This document shows, piece by piece, positions 38,486 through 51,683 of a DNA stretch of 64,000 nucleotides. The stretch is from Ophioderma brevispina (lineage: Eukaryota > Echinodermata > Ophiuroidea > Amphilepidida > Ophiodermatidae): contig JAMKCH010012726.1 of NCBI GenBank assembly GCA_023653785.1, forward strand, positions 30,857 to 94,856, written 5' to 3'. The notes under the pieces were generated by a model. That model had not been told where the DNA came from. It saw only the letters and a program-made list of their open reading frames with translations, and ran no database searches. The translations under genes were made by a program, and so were the position numbers. Within the stretch, counting starts at the first letter, position 1, and the number at the start of each line of letters is the position of its first letter.

Positions 38486-39531
38486 AAAGCCGTCAAATAT
38501 AGTCACATTCCAACAGTAGTGGCTTCGAGGTACTCTTCGAATTGATTTCAATGCCTGAACTAGGGACGACCCCTTTGGGGTGACAATACGATGTATTCAT
38601 TATGAGGTCAGTTATGACAATGCAGTCACAATTATGTAATTTTTTCACTCCATGCATTACAGGTTAAAAATCTCTGGTGTTACTACGAAACCCGGACATT
38701 TAACCGGTGGTGGCAGAGATATAGTCCCCGGGCTCAAAGTCCGACTACAATGGTGAACAAAAGAGCAATCGATTGAGTTGACACTTCACGCAACACAGTT
38801 TTTTCAGTCACGCTTTATTTCCGTGTCGTCTATGAGCCCGGATGGACCTGCCGGACTATACCTCCTTTTATTTTCTACCTAACCGCTCTCTCTTCTCGAA
38901 ACAGTATTGATAATTGTAAATTGTGAATGGTCCCCAAGGAATCTTGAAGGTAATTTTTTCTCGCCGAAAACTCTAAAAGACCATTTAAATGGAATCGTGT
39001 TAAAATGATTAATGATAGTTTTATTTCTCAGAAAAAAATAGTTTATTTTGTTTTATTTATAGTTTAAACTATAACAATGGAATTTTGTTAGTATTTGGTT
39101 CAATATCAGAGACATTATGGCACTAAATTCCGTTGGCACAATTAACTAAACCACAATCCGAATTGATATGGACACCAACTCTTAAACCTTAAAAAAAAAA
39201 ACCCCGAAAGACCCGCATCCCTAATCTTAATTCCAAATTCACACCCTAATCTTAATCGAAGTCCCACTAAGTTTATTTCATGAAATTGTTTTAAACAATG
39301 TTTTAACAATCAAGAAAGGCACGCTTTGGATAGAGGTTTGTAAGATTTAAGATAGTAAACACGATGTTAAAGTGTGAGTACATGGGATATCCGTCAAATC
39401 CGGGTTTCTCTCTAAGCAAGCACGGCACTTGCGTTTATAGCACTTGTCAGTATTCCTATTGGCAGATTTAGTTTACACTGAAAGAGAAGTCCTGCGACAA
39501 GTCCACTACAAGCACAAATAGCTGAATGTCA
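38486..39531 (+). repeat. Block C, copy 1 (diverged relative of the A/B region)
   Basis: Colinear with 44726-45755. Its own sequence is a distant version of block A/B: TGGGGTGACAATACGATGTATTCATTATGAGGTCA resembles the GGTGACCATAAGATCTATTC..ATGAGGTCA stretch of A, and the end (GACAAGTCCACTACAAGCACAAATAG) resembles 36060 in B. It is cut off where the second block A begins at 39532. It carries the inverted-repeat insertion at 38720-38860. Confidence 0.8.
38720..38860. mobile_element. Dispersed foldback insertion, copy 1
   Basis: TATAGTCC..CCGGGCTCA at the left is inverted as TGAGCCCGG..GGACTATA at the right, with CAATGGTGAACA and CTTCACGCAACA inside. Copies occur at 44971-45108 and, outside the array, at 61941-62080. 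It is non-coding and about 140 bp. The three-locus distribution supports a mobile element. Confidence 0.7.
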
Positions 39532-41765
39532 GGAAGCATCAATACGTGTGACAGACATAACAAGATATTATACGTTTGTGGGGGATTTTTAAAACTGGAA
39601 GTATATACTGTTAATTTCCTTCCAAACTTGTTATATACTAAAACACGTTTTATCTACACCAGTAAGGTGTTTCGAAACGACATGTTGGTCAAACATGTTT
39701 GTTTCCTTACTACTTATGGGTGAAACCTTCCTGTACTCTTAATTAAGTATATACAGCGTTGCGGTTGAAAAAGATAATAGTAAACGAAAAACGCCTAATG
39801 TTATTGCAATATATGCCATATAACCAAAGTGGTAGCTGAAAGCCTTTTTTCTTCACTTTAATTGGAATAGAGTTGCTCATGCCATCGTCTTCTAATGTTC
39901 GCACATGTAAAAGTATCGCACTCTTTTCTTCCTTAGGATGTATTTTGGGAGTGTTCTTAGACTGTGCTAGATTTGCAACCTATATCCTTTCATACATGAG
40001 CAGCGGAATTGGATGTAATAATACAGCCGTAGGGAGTATGTCTGCTCGTGTCATTGTACCCCTAGTAGTTCACGTCACTTAATACGGCAAGTTAAGCGGT
40101 CAGATATAAGTAATATTTTAACATTTTCCTCTTCAATTTTCGTAATGAAGCCAAAGTATATTTTTAGGTACAACGTTGCATCACAGTTACCATGATTTAA
40201 CTTAAAGGAAATATGTCATGATTCTGAATATTTGGAAAATTTGGTATGGATGGAAAGCTTAATTAACGTAGATTACATATAAATCAAAATAAGTTGAAAA
40301 TTGTCCACATTTGTTGAGTATTTTGCCCTTTTAATTTTCCGCCCAATAGCTTACTCGAAAACGATTCCGACAAATCCACATCGCAGGCAAATGGTGACGT
40401 CAAAGTGATGACCATCATATCGCAGTGTTGCCACTTTCCTATTTGAGTGAACTGCCAGTGGGGTAGGACATGCCATCCTAACAGCAACAGCCTGAATTCA
40501 AATAGGCATCAACATCCGGCGCGACTCGAGTGCTAGTCCAAATCGAGCAGGTCGTGTCCTACCTCCCCTGTGAACTGCGATCGATGTGTTTTTATATCAA
40601 TAATAATAAAACACAACGAAATGAAACAAAATATGTCATTCTGTAACTTATTTTCAAATTTTATTATTACTTTCATTAATCCATCAATATTACAGTGTCA
40701 GCAATGACAAAAAAAATAAAAATTCGAGTCAACACGATGTTTTGGTCATCACTTTGACCTCACGAGGAGAGCAAAATTGGGCGCTTTTGATCAATGAAGC
40801 ATGGCGAAAAATCCGCCCGTTTTCTTCGTATGTCAAAAAGCAAAAATTAAAATGCCTCTATTTTGTTAATTTGACATCAAATTGTATTATTTTTTCGGGA
40901 ATTCGTGATGTATGTACATATATTTTATGAATGTAAGTCAAACTGAGCTTGACAAAAATCTTGACATATTTCCTTTAATGCGATTCATTCAGTATGACCT
41001 CGGAAAGCTCATTTACTCGAACACCGTTAAAGTGGAGTACTTGAAATCCTAACGGACTGAAGCTCGTGTTTACAAGTTACCCTCTGGGACTGGGGAGGTT
41101 TATATGTATTTCTGGCGCATAGAATTGTCAATATAGTCCCGCTCGCGATGTTATGTTGTAGTATAAATTGTGAAAATTAGATACAAGCACATAGCGGCCT
41201 TTGGCTGACCATAAGATCTATTCATTATGAGGTCACTGCTGAGTAGATGCCTTCCGCAGGCAGCAGCATGCCTCGTCTTACCAAGGGGGGGGTGTGGTTA
41301 TCACCCCAGGACTTCGCTCCGGTGCTCTAAAATGCCAAAACTTTCTAGTTAAATCGTTCTCTCATCCGTCCGGTCATTTTACGCAAAAATGTGACGGTAG
41401 CACCTTCACAGGGTTAGGGTATGCCCGTCAATGAGGTGGGGGGGGTGGGTAATTTTTTGTTTTTTGGTGCATTTTTTGAAAATATTATGCAAGTATGGCT
41501 CTAAAACGTCATGGTTATGTAAAACTAGCCAATTGCCATCATTTAGAGTTGAAATCCGCATGAAAAACCGACATTCCTACGTTTTTTAGCGCAAATTTGG
41601 ATTTTTCGCCTATTTTCTGTGGAAAATGCCAAGTTTGCCGACTCGCGGACTGATGAGTCATTGTGACGCCATAATAGGTATGTTGGTACTTATTTTGGTA
41701 TCAATGGAAAGAGTAGGACCAAGCTATCCCCTGGTATCAAAAACACCCCCCCTCAAATAAGCACT
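39532..41765 (+). repeat. Block A, copy 2
   Basis: Matches 29940-32233 throughout. It joins block C at GCTGAATGTCAGGAAGCATC, where the sequence switches from C to the Tc1-derived start of A. The tail of the Tc1 transposase (RHNKILYVCGGFLKLEV in one frame) is included. Confidence 0.9.
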
Positions 41766-44725
41766 CGGGTGCTTTGTAACGAATCCTCGAGGGGGGTGGG
41801 AACCACCCCCCTGTAAACCGTGTTACAAAAAAAGGCTGTAAGACGATGGTTCCCATATCATGAAATGTTTACTATGGTGTTTACTCGCGATCAAAATGAC
41901 TAATTTTCTGATATCGCTACCACCAGTGGTCCCAATGTATGAAGGTAAAACTCACGCACACGCAAAATAACAGTTTGGATGGATAATTCCTATAAAACTA
42001 TTCTATAATTATCGCCCAAGTGGTAAATTTGGCCAACGTTGGGTCACTTGCCCAATAGTTTAGACTTTTCACCAACACGTTTTGTCAGTGTTAGCAAAAT
42101 TCCCATTGGATACAGACATGCTAATTCTAACCCTAATTCTAACTTAACACTGAATCCTTTATTCCTCAAATCTAAGTCCCTGCGTTATTTTCAGAAATTA
42201 TTTCACGAAGGATAAAGTACAGTTACATCTCAGGAAAGAAAATGTTCAGGTGAAGTTTGAAAATATTTTCAGATGTAGAAATGAGTTCAAAACTGTGAAA
42301 TAGGCTCCTGAAATCCGGGTCCCTCTGATCACAATATACTGGGTTTATAGCCTTTGTCATGGCAGTACTTCTATTGCAATTTAGAATTTATACTCAGAAT
42401 AGAAAGCTTGAGACAGTCACACAAGCACAAAGAGACTGAATTTCCAGGCACTGCATTGATATTACTAAACTTAATAAAACCGAAACGATATTCATAAATT
42501 TCTGTAAATTAAAATCTTAAGTGGCTAGATGGAGAATAGACGGGGCCCATCAAATGATACGATTGGTATAGGGCTTGTAGTATCGTTACAAGAAAGGCCG
42601 CATACCTCGGATAAACACAAGAAATATTCGCAATAACTTTGAACGACATTTATATAGATCCACTGGAAAGCTCTTCAGAACGATAGTATTGAAAATATCC
42701 CACCAATTTTGGAAATATAGAATATTGTAAACAGGTTCTAACTTGTGGATTCAAATAATTTTGTTCACTTCTTGTGGATATTTCAGTCAAGCACGTTGCC
42801 TTTCTCACACTTCTAGATGTGAATGCTATAGTTGGATGTTCCTAGCGGCCATATTGCCAGCTCTTTTGCCCTTTGGTTGTTTTTTTTAGATCAGAAAATC
42901 AGCCAAAACATGCGAAAGTTGAATATGTGCCTTCACTTTGTCTGGGTGGTTCCCCTCTTCCTAATCTCTATAGCCACCTCAATCCATCTCCTATAACGAT
43001 CTTGTTCGGCTCCTATGAGTTTTGCCTCATTTGATCCTATAACATGATCATTTTCAGCAAAACGTTTTGACCACAAAAATGGTCAATTTCGACCCTTTTA
43101 TCGGTCAAAATTGGAACACTATTTCGTAGCAGTGTGCATAGTGGACTACTACCTCGGTTAATGACCCTGATATATCATTAAGGTTTACTTTACAGATAAT
43201 AATGGAAAAAAGGTTTATTTTAGTATTTTCCTAAATGTGAAGTGACTACTTCATTTCTTACTATGTATACTGTGTCTTTTGTGTAAGTTTGAGTTTAAAA
43301 ATGCTGCTTTTTATTTTACCTAATCCTCAACCGTGTGGGGTGATGCCAGATTTGGTAAAATTGTTTGACACCTACTAGATAGGCCAGCATGCTCTTCAAA
43401 ATTATTCTCTACGGACTATCCAACTGTTTTAGTCAGTAGGTTACTGAAATACTTGATCACTCGTACTTTTCTTCACCGAAAAAGCATTCATTTTCTGTTA
43501 GACGTTTGGTTCACTCGGTTATTTACTCGCGTATACTGCTTAAACATTTATTCAGCTATGGCCTGCCAAGGAATGTCCATTTAGCTTAAGGCCCATGATG
43601 CCATATATCACTTACGCAAGGTTTGGAGGTGAGGCAATCCGTTTTTCAAAGTATGGATACTCCAATACACTATCAGTAAATAGTGTTTTAAACTATTGTA
43701 CAATGTATACATGTGGTTTTTGTGATTTTTGTTTATTTGGATTTTTGAAGGTCATATGTTTCTTTGTAGATGAGATCTTTAGTGACCGTAACGAGATATT
43801 TAACCTATTACAATTTCAATAAAGCCGAATAGTTTCTTATATTCGTATTCCTATTTTTACTTTGTAGATGAGATCTTTGGTGACCTTACGAGATATTTAA
43901 CCTTTTACAGAGTTAAATAAGCGAATAATTCTCAATAATTCATAAAAGAGCATTTCAACAGTTCTATCCAATTATATTTGTGTTATCATTTAATATAACC
44001 CTTTGTCCTTTTCGGGCTATATTAAACGAGTTACTCAACTTCAGCTTATTAGTAGGATTACTTCGTAAATGTCATTAACATGTTAGTGTAGGCATCAAAG
44101 TTGGTCCTTGGTTATACCGAATTCATTTTCTTACATCCCCACGCAAATTATGTTGCTCAGACAAGTGTGGTCTGGAATGATGAATAGACTCAGACATTTT
44201 ACTAGATTACTCTGTGTGGAAATAGAAAATGGTCGATATTTCCGGCATGCACAACCTATATCGCTTTTTTTTCTTGGAAGTGGGAATTATAACATTTAGT
44301 AGCTGAAAAAGCTTATTTAGGAGCACTCAACTTGTGCGTCCTTGAGATAAAATTCACATGAAACAGTTTGACATGACATTGCATGAAGGAGAGAGGTCTT
44401 ACAGTCCGCTAAGGTCCCAGATACCGGATAGTTATTACACACTCGTCATTTGTTGATTGTTTAACATTTTTTATATTGTTTATTTAATGCGTCCTTAACT
44501 CTAAAATAATGTGCTTTTCACGCCATTACAGTTTTCACGAAAGGGAACCAAGTCAAAAATGCAAAATATCTCCAAATTTAAATTATGGCATATTAAGCTA
44601 AGTCATAAATTATGCATAAAATTTGATTGAATCGTGTCCCTGTACATTTCAGTTATATCTTTTAACAAAGCTAAGAATTTCTATGATCTTACCACTAAAA
44701 GGGTATCATTACGTACCTTGTCCAC
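41766..44725 (+). repeat. Block B, copy 3
   Basis: Begins CGGGTGCTTTGTAAC with the hairpin GAGGGGGGTGGGAACCACCCCC and ends at the GGGTATCATTACG block. A deletion relative to copies 1 and 2 lies around 43195-43205 (the CTCCAATTATTGAATAAC stretch is missing), which makes it about 160 bp shorter. Confidence 0.9.
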
Positions 44726-45755
44726 CTTCCAAAAGCCATTCAAATATATGTCACATTCCCACAGTAATGCTTCAGGTACTTCCGAATTGATTTCAATGAC
44801 CATAACTACGGGAACGAGCCCCTTTGGGTGACAATACGATTGTATTTTCATTATGAGGTCATTTATGACATATGCATTCAGCATTCTGTAATTTTTTTCA
44901 CCATGCATTCAGGTTTAAAAATCTTTGGTTTTTTTTAAAATTTAAATGGTAAACATTTTGATACAGTCTGTATATTCCTCCGGGCTCACGGTCCGACTAC
45001 AATGGTGAACAATAGGGCAATCGTTCAGTTGACTCTTCACGCAACATTAGTTTCACTCTTTATCCCGTTGTCGTCTGTGGAGCCCGACTAGGACCTGCCG
45101 GACTCTACCTCCTTTTATTTTCTACTAACGTCTCTGCAAACAGTACTGATAATTGTAAATTGTGGATGGTCCCAAGGAAGCGTTGAAACTGTATCCTTTC
45201 TCGCCGAAACGCTTAAAAGGAACCAATTGAAATGGATAGTGGTGTTTAAATGGGATGAATGGTAGTTTTATCAGAAAAAATAGTTTTATTATTTTGTTAT
45301 TTTAGGTTTAAACTATAACAAGAATTTTGTTAGTATTTGGTTTCATTATCAGAGACAATTATGGCACGAAATTCCTTTGGCACATTAACTAAACCACAAT
45401 CCGAATTGGATAGGACACCAACTCTTACCGCATCCCTAATCTTAATTCCAAATTCACCCTAATCTTAATTAGTCCACTAAGTTATTTCATTGACATGTTT
45501 TAAAAATGTTTAACTCAAGAAAGGCACGCTTTGGATAGAGGTTTGTAAGATTTAAGATAGTTAAACGATGTTTAAGAGTGTAGTACAATGGGGGGATAGC
45601 GTCAAATCCGGGTTTTCTTCAAGCCACGCACTTGCGTTCTAGCACTTGTCAGTATTCCTATTGGCAGATTTAGTTACACTGAAAAGTCGAAGTCTGCGGA
45701 CAAGTCACTAAAGCACAATAAGGCTGAATGTCCAGGGCATGAAATTGATGTTCGC
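44726..45755 (+). repeat. Block C, copy 2
   Basis: Colinear with C copy 1. Here it is not cut off: beyond 45755 a B-like sequence continues to about 45990 (CTTAAAGGTGTCTAGAAGGACGAA, GAACGACATTTATGTAGACCCAC), in a form much more diverged than the three B copies. C is therefore an older unit of the same family. Confidence 0.8.
44971..45108. mobile_element. Dispersed foldback insertion, copy 2
   Basis: CTCCGGGCTCACGGTCCGACTAC and GTGGAGCCCGACTAGGACCTGCCGGACT form the inverted ends. It matches the insertion at 38720 and was probably present before C was duplicated. Confidence 0.65.
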
Positions 45756-45990
45756 TTATGATTAAGAAACCCACTACATTTTATGAATTTATGATTTTTA
45801 CGCTCTTAAAGGTGTCTAGAAGGACGAAATTTTGGGTCATATCAGATATTACGATTGGTACTCAGTGTTGGAATATCGTTGGATAAGGACATAGACACGT
45901 TTATGACTTGTCATTGGGCATTGGGATAAACACAGAAATATTCTTTGAACGACATTTATGTAGACCCACTTTAATTCTCTTACTCGGTTG

Positions 45991-46462
45991 AAAGAATTCC
46001 ATTGTAAACTTTTGCAACTCTTGCAACTTTTGTTTTGATGACATTGTCAGAACATCAGAGTGGCAACAACACATTTAATTCATGTTCCGTCATTTTTTTA
46101 AGGTGACAAAAAGTAGATGTTTACATTGCTTACACTTACCACCATTGGTTGATTTAAGTGTATTTCAGATATACCATTTAATATCTGCGATCTCAGCGTT
46201 CAAGGTGTTTGTTGCACGTACATTGGTTTCCAGCATTTTTGGGCCATGACAGAACACGATGGTGTAATGTTCACGAGTAAGGTGTCCGTGCTTGTCTGTG
46301 CTTCAAAACCAGTGCATTAAAGAGGGTGTCCAGACGAATATTAGATATATTGAAATTAACTTGACCTATGTGAAAACAATTTGAATGTCTACAATGTACA
46401 TATTTCAAATTTTGCTAATAAAAAATCATTGCAGGTACTTCCCAATTCCCCATTAGTGTTGC
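45991..46462. other. No recognisable feature
   Basis: Sequence between the old B-like relic and the inverted-repeat element at 46463. No gene, repeat or signal was recognised. Confidence 0.4.
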
Positions 46463-46604
46463 ACAGGGGCGGCGCCAAGGTAAAATCTTAGGACGGCGAA
46501 AAATTAGGCGATTAATTCATATAGGTAACCCCCTTATTTTTAACGCAATTTATTGCTTAAACCCCTATTTTCTGAATAGGGGTTACCTATGGCACCGCCC
46601 CTGC
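46463..46604. mobile_element. Short element with nested inverted repeats
   Basis: ACAGGGGCGGCGCCAAGGT at the left is inverted at the right as ACCTATGGCACCGCCCCTGC (ending 46604). Inside, ATAGGTAACCCCCTTATT (46519) faces AATAGGGGTTACCTAT (46575-46590). At about 142 bp and non-coding, it is a miniature transposon by form. Confidence 0.7.
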
Positions 46605-49600
46605 CGTTGCATACGGCTAAGGTGTTAATCCACGTAGCATATATGGGATCAATATATTTAAACATGTCTATAGAAAAGAACAAAAGTAACGGTAAGCGAG
46701 TTACTTACCAATATTTTTCAAACTAGGAATTTTTAACACTGCAGTTATTGGTAGTTGTTTTGGTAAAAGGAAGAAAGATTAATAATTACTATTAAAACAA
46801 CAACAGCAACAGTACGGCAACAACACAAAACATAATAATAATAACCACTAAACGTTAGAGCGAACCGTTGTAGAGGGGTAAAAATAAAAAACACAACAAA
46901 AACATTGTTACTAGGGACCTTGGCAAAAAGTGAGCAAGAGTGTTCATCTAGAAAGACAATGCAAATAAGAAATAATATTCACCATCTGCTTTGCTGTGTT
47001 TAGTTATCATGTTATGTAGCAAAATAGACCAGAAGGCTATGTAATTCAGTGCACATTGAGTGGCTAGTGGCGGTTGTATCCTCTACCTCGTAAACAAAAC
47101 ATGTGGTATAGTAAAAAATATTCCTTATTTTAATCTTTTCGCCAATATGAATAATTAGAGACATTTCTTACCGAGGTGGGAGCACCTTTTTTACCCCTGT
47201 ATAACCAGAAAATCGAATTTTTCAGCATTTTGACCACATAACTCAAAAAATATAGGTCGTCCATTTACAAGCAATACGTATTTGTATTCCTTATAACTAG
47301 ACCACCAATTTCATACACTTTCGTGGGAATTTCAGCTTCCCCCTTATGTAACTGAGAAACTGAGAAATCTACAATGGCCAATAGGTTGTGTTAATTTTCG
47401 AGACGTTTTCGTCCATAACGTCAAAAGACTACATTCCAGGACTTTAAATTTCACTGGGGTAATAAGAAAAATATGATTTTTTTCTTCTGATACCAATATC
47501 TTTACTTTGATGAAGTTAAATCAGTGGGGGGGGGGGTGTCCATCGGCCCACCCACCTTTAAAATTTTACGAATACCTAAAATACCTAGAGGTGTGCCTTA
47601 CAATATAAAGAATCATCAGTAAAATTTTCTATTCTGACACGAATGGAATACGAACGCAAAAATGTCACAATGTTTGTACTGCAAAGTATGACCTTTAGCA
47701 AAAATTTTCGCCATTGTGGATTTCTGGCGTCATTTATGTCCTAAAATGTATAACTTTATATATCCTCCTTTGAAATACAGGAAGATATAATGCAAAATAT
47801 TCACATCCATTCTTATATCCGGTGCACGTTAACTAAATGCGAAAACAAACAAACAAAACCGTTTATTACGTTATTATGTGAACCGACAAGAAGGTAACGT
47901 GTTACATACCCTGAAGGCCCTAACCATCACAGTGTATCTTGGGTAAGCGTGCGTCTGACACATATTATATATAAAAAAACAGTGATAAAAATGAAGGAAA
48001 CAATTATACTCCAACGCCCATGTTAGCCTTCTCAAAGTAATTCCGCGGTTTAAAACGATATTTAGGTAATACAAAAACAAATTTCATCCAATCATTTTAT
48101 TGAAAACAATTCAGATTTATTGTGTTTAAATGTTAAAAACCGAGTGGACGAGATATGTATTTATTATTGTTTCATACAATATTTCTTTAAATAGAGCAGG
48201 AGCTCAGAGGGGCCTTATTTAAGGAATTCGTCCATCCCCCACTACAGAAAATGTTTGACACCTGTGGTAGTATATACAGTATATCAATGTTAGGTAGTTA
48301 GTAATCTCAAATTAAGGTGTCGCTTTTTCAATAGGGGCCAATTTAAGGTTACACAGGGGTCAAACTTTTAAAATACTCCAAACATGTTGAAAAGTATGCC
48401 ATGCTACCCGACTAGTCAAGGATTCCAATGAATAACTTGAACCGCTTACAACCATTGGGTAAAACATTACAAAATGGTAAAAAGGTCAATCTCAATTGAA
48501 AGTTACTCTGATTATATTTTAAATACTTGCACATTATTGCCTGAGGAAAGAGCACTCTCTAAAAGTATAGTTTTGGTTATGTTAAATGTTTACCGTACAA
48601 ACTATACATTTTTGGAATGACTAGACGCACAATATGGCATATTTTTGGCCCCGTTTGAAAAAGTGAGACCACAATTTTGAGACTACAAACTACCTAGCAT
48701 TGATATAGATGGCCATAATAAGTACCAAAGGTGTCAAACCTTTCTATATGAACGATGATTTTGACCCAGGTCTGTGCTCCTGCCCTAAAAGCACGTATAT
48801 CCAAATCCCTTCATTTTTGTGTTTGACCTTTGTAAGCGAAATGTGCAAAATTTGAATGATAAATTCTAACACAGGAATAATACTTTACATAAGATGGGAT
48901 TGTAATTTTGGATAATCATTATAGGATATGCACATTAAGAATGTGGCGACATAATTTTGACGACTGATATAAGTAGGAATTTTAACTCCTGAAAAAAGTT
49001 CCATGTGGAGAATCTCGCGATATAGACATACAAATGTCATGACTTGCATGTAAAAGCGCCCTCTATTGCTTAATCTCCATTGAATGTAAAAAGAGTCCTG
49101 TTTACTGACAAGTATTCCATGAAACGTCAAATACGGCAATGACCTTTCTAATTCGATTTAAATGTGAATTTAATTGAATTCATTCACAAGCAATACTGAA
49201 ACTATTTGTACAGTTCTAATGTCATTGAACGCTTTTAAAAAGGCCAAAAAAAAAACCCTGAAAAAAACTTAATCCCTTGAAAGGTACGACATTTGGAATC
49301 ATTTTGCTGTATAAATCAGCAGAAATACTATCTTTAAAGCCACACTCACACGACTGAATATGCTAGAGTGGTGTTTCTAAATGTTTTTGGCGCCAAGGGT
49401 CTCCTGTAGTCATCTCAAGTTGTACAACATTGCAATGTGAGCCGGAATGGTCATATGAAAACAAGCCCGCACTCGAGGATATTTCATGTTATTTGCCTTC
49501 ATTTACATATCGCCATACGTGGGTGAACGACACAAAGATGAGAAAATACATTTATAAAGGTTGTGTATTATTCACATTGGTGCCTAGACCGGACACAAGT

Positions 49601-49878
49601 AATACATAACATATTAGCAGCTACAAACTATTTATAAGCTCTAAACCTGGTAATGGCCACCTGGACTGTGGTATTGAAAATTCATAAAATGACAGCCAAG
49701 AGGATATTTGTCCCAGCAAGCGGTCGTTTAGGCAGGAAGTATGCCAGTTGCGACGGCCTGATTGCCCAAGATGACCAATATGTCAGGTAGAGAAATGTTA
49801 ATATGATGGGCAATATACAAAATCGTTTTTGGTTATAAAACTTAGTACTCTGAAAGCAAAGTTGTAAGGGGGACATAC
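46605..49878. other. No recognisable gene
   Basis: AT-rich DNA with a CAACAACAGCAACAG stretch near 46797, a G-run at 47525-47537 and chance frames (68 codons at 47874-48080, 84 codons at 48885-49139, both minus). Nothing here could be assigned. If the candidate exon at 49879 is real, this stretch would be its first intron. Confidence 0.4.
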
Positions 49879-49972
49879 CGTGAATATACATGAGAACCAT
49901 AACATAAGAGATAGCTGCAAATAGCATTAATATTATGTTGCAGCGGGCACGACTCTTGATGGGGCATGACAA
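49879..49972 (-). CDS. Candidate first coding exon with signal anchor
   Basis: The minus strand has an ATG at 49972 with G at -3, encoding MSCPIKSRARC and then a hydrophobic run (NIILMLFAAISYVMVLMYI), followed by a good splice donor CG|GTATGT after 49879. A short basic cytoplasmic tail and one membrane segment at the start is the layout of type II Golgi proteins such as glycosyl- and sulfotransferases, whose first exon often holds just this part. No downstream exon was recognised and the frame stays open past the donor, so a chance hydrophobic frame is quite possible. Confidence 0.25.
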
Positions 49973-50699
49973 GAAAAGAGTGCTGCACTCTGAGTTTTGT
50001 GATAGACTGCGGTGCTGTAATTCAGAGTGCTATGCGAAAAAAAATATTAAAGGGCAAAAACAACTAACAGCACATTAAGCGTTGTTGTTGGTAGTGGTGT
50101 CTATGGTAAGCATATACAACTCAGATCGGCGTGGAGTTGGATTAAGTCTTATGTATATACTAAAAACATTCCTTGGTGCTCTATACCAATGTGTACCTCC
50201 CCCTCATCAAGAAAATATAATGAAGGTATGCTTTTACATGATTGGAGATGGGAATAAATATTGGTGTGGAAGACTGTTGAAATATAACTTAGCTACTTTA
50301 CATGTATCTTGATTTTTATATAACGGATTTCATGGCCTGCACCCCGGCAGATAAGGACACATTTTGCTGCAAATAGCAACATGTATTCTTCTTTTATATC
50401 CTTCCACATTTCTGTGAAATTAACTTCACGTTAAAAAGGTATTTTGTACTGCAGTTTTAGACACTGTCTTGTTTTCATAAAGAACCAATTTCACAACAGA
50501 GTTATCTGTAAAATGATTAGTCTCTTTGACATATATTGTGGGCGCTATATGTTTTGTTTGTGCACATGGCACACCATTCAAAGCTAGAAATGGTCGTTTA
50601 CCAATTTGACCTCTTTTCAACATGCTTACCAGTCTGGCCTCTTTTTAACATCAACACCTGCGCATAGTATGAAAATGCAGTTTTCGAAAAAAAAAAGTT
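49973..50699. other. No recognisable feature
   Basis: If the exon at 49879 is real this would contain its promoter and 5' UTR. No TATA-like or CpG-rich promoter stands out. Short frames at 50082-50312 (+) and 50426-50623 (-) have no motif. Confidence 0.35.
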
Positions 50700-50815
50700 T
50701 ATCTGTAGGTAATCAAGTTTTTTCTCGATAAACACACTCAGTGTATCAGTTGACTAATCTGATACACTTTGTTTATGGGTGAAAAATTGAGTTTATCGAA
50801 TTATTGAGCAATTGG
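50700..50815. repeat. Palindromic element
   Basis: AGTGTATCAG (50740-50749) and CTGATACACT (50759-50768) form a perfect 10-bp hairpin with a 9-base loop. The outer parts (CTCGATAAACACA left, TTGAGTTTATCGAA right) also pair. Non-coding; miniature-transposon-like. Confidence 0.6.
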
Positions 50816-51683
50816 CTTGCTATACGAAAGGTAGCTGGAAGTTGAAAGCAGTGAAATAGGAAACATAAGATACTACTACAGTTCTTTACACTATGAATAC
50901 AGGAATGACTATTATATATCTAACTTTCTATGTAAAAGCTCAGGTTTAAATTCCTAAATCAATCGCCATAGTTTAAAATTAGTAAGTATGAAATTAAATT
51001 GTCTTACTACAATCATCCTCCATGCCTGAATAAAATGGTCAGGGCGTTATATCTTAATCACTTTGGCGGATGATCCAAGCTGCATTGCCATTGTAATACA
51101 AATTGAAAGAAGTAACACGATTAATGATAAAGGAAGCGTAATGTGATTTTCCCACTGCAGGGCATATTATGGGAGAGGTTTATTCCCTGTCGGTCCTTAT
51201 CCTTTGAAAGATTTTACTGAAGATGAATGACCTGCAGCTCCAAATATTACCCAAACACCAAGGTATAGAACCAATCAAAATAACACTGAAAGTCGTCATC
51301 GAGTTACTTTAAGAGTGCATTATTCACTTTTGGGGTTTGTCTTAGAGCATTGTGACATTTTATAATAATCTTTTCTAGTCTTATAGACTGAAATTTCTTT
51401 TTTACTTGATGTAATATAAAATCAAGGAAGTACTTCAATTACCAATAAGAATCACGCGAACTTTTGTTTTAGCTGCAGTGACATCGACTTGCTTATGAGT
51501 CATGTAAATTCCTTTATACCCTCTCCCCCTTGCTCCATTTTCTTTGTGCACATTTGGAGGTGTCTACACTTTACCATGTTCTTCTGTTGCTCTCTTACTG
51601 GTCTCTTTATACTTGTATTATGTATAATTCGATATTTTGCATCTTTAAAAATTTCCATGTACCCGTAACTGTGTCTATAACTA
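50816..51683. other. No recognisable feature
   Basis: AT-rich flank of the second Tc1-like element. Only chance frames were seen. Confidence 0.4.
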
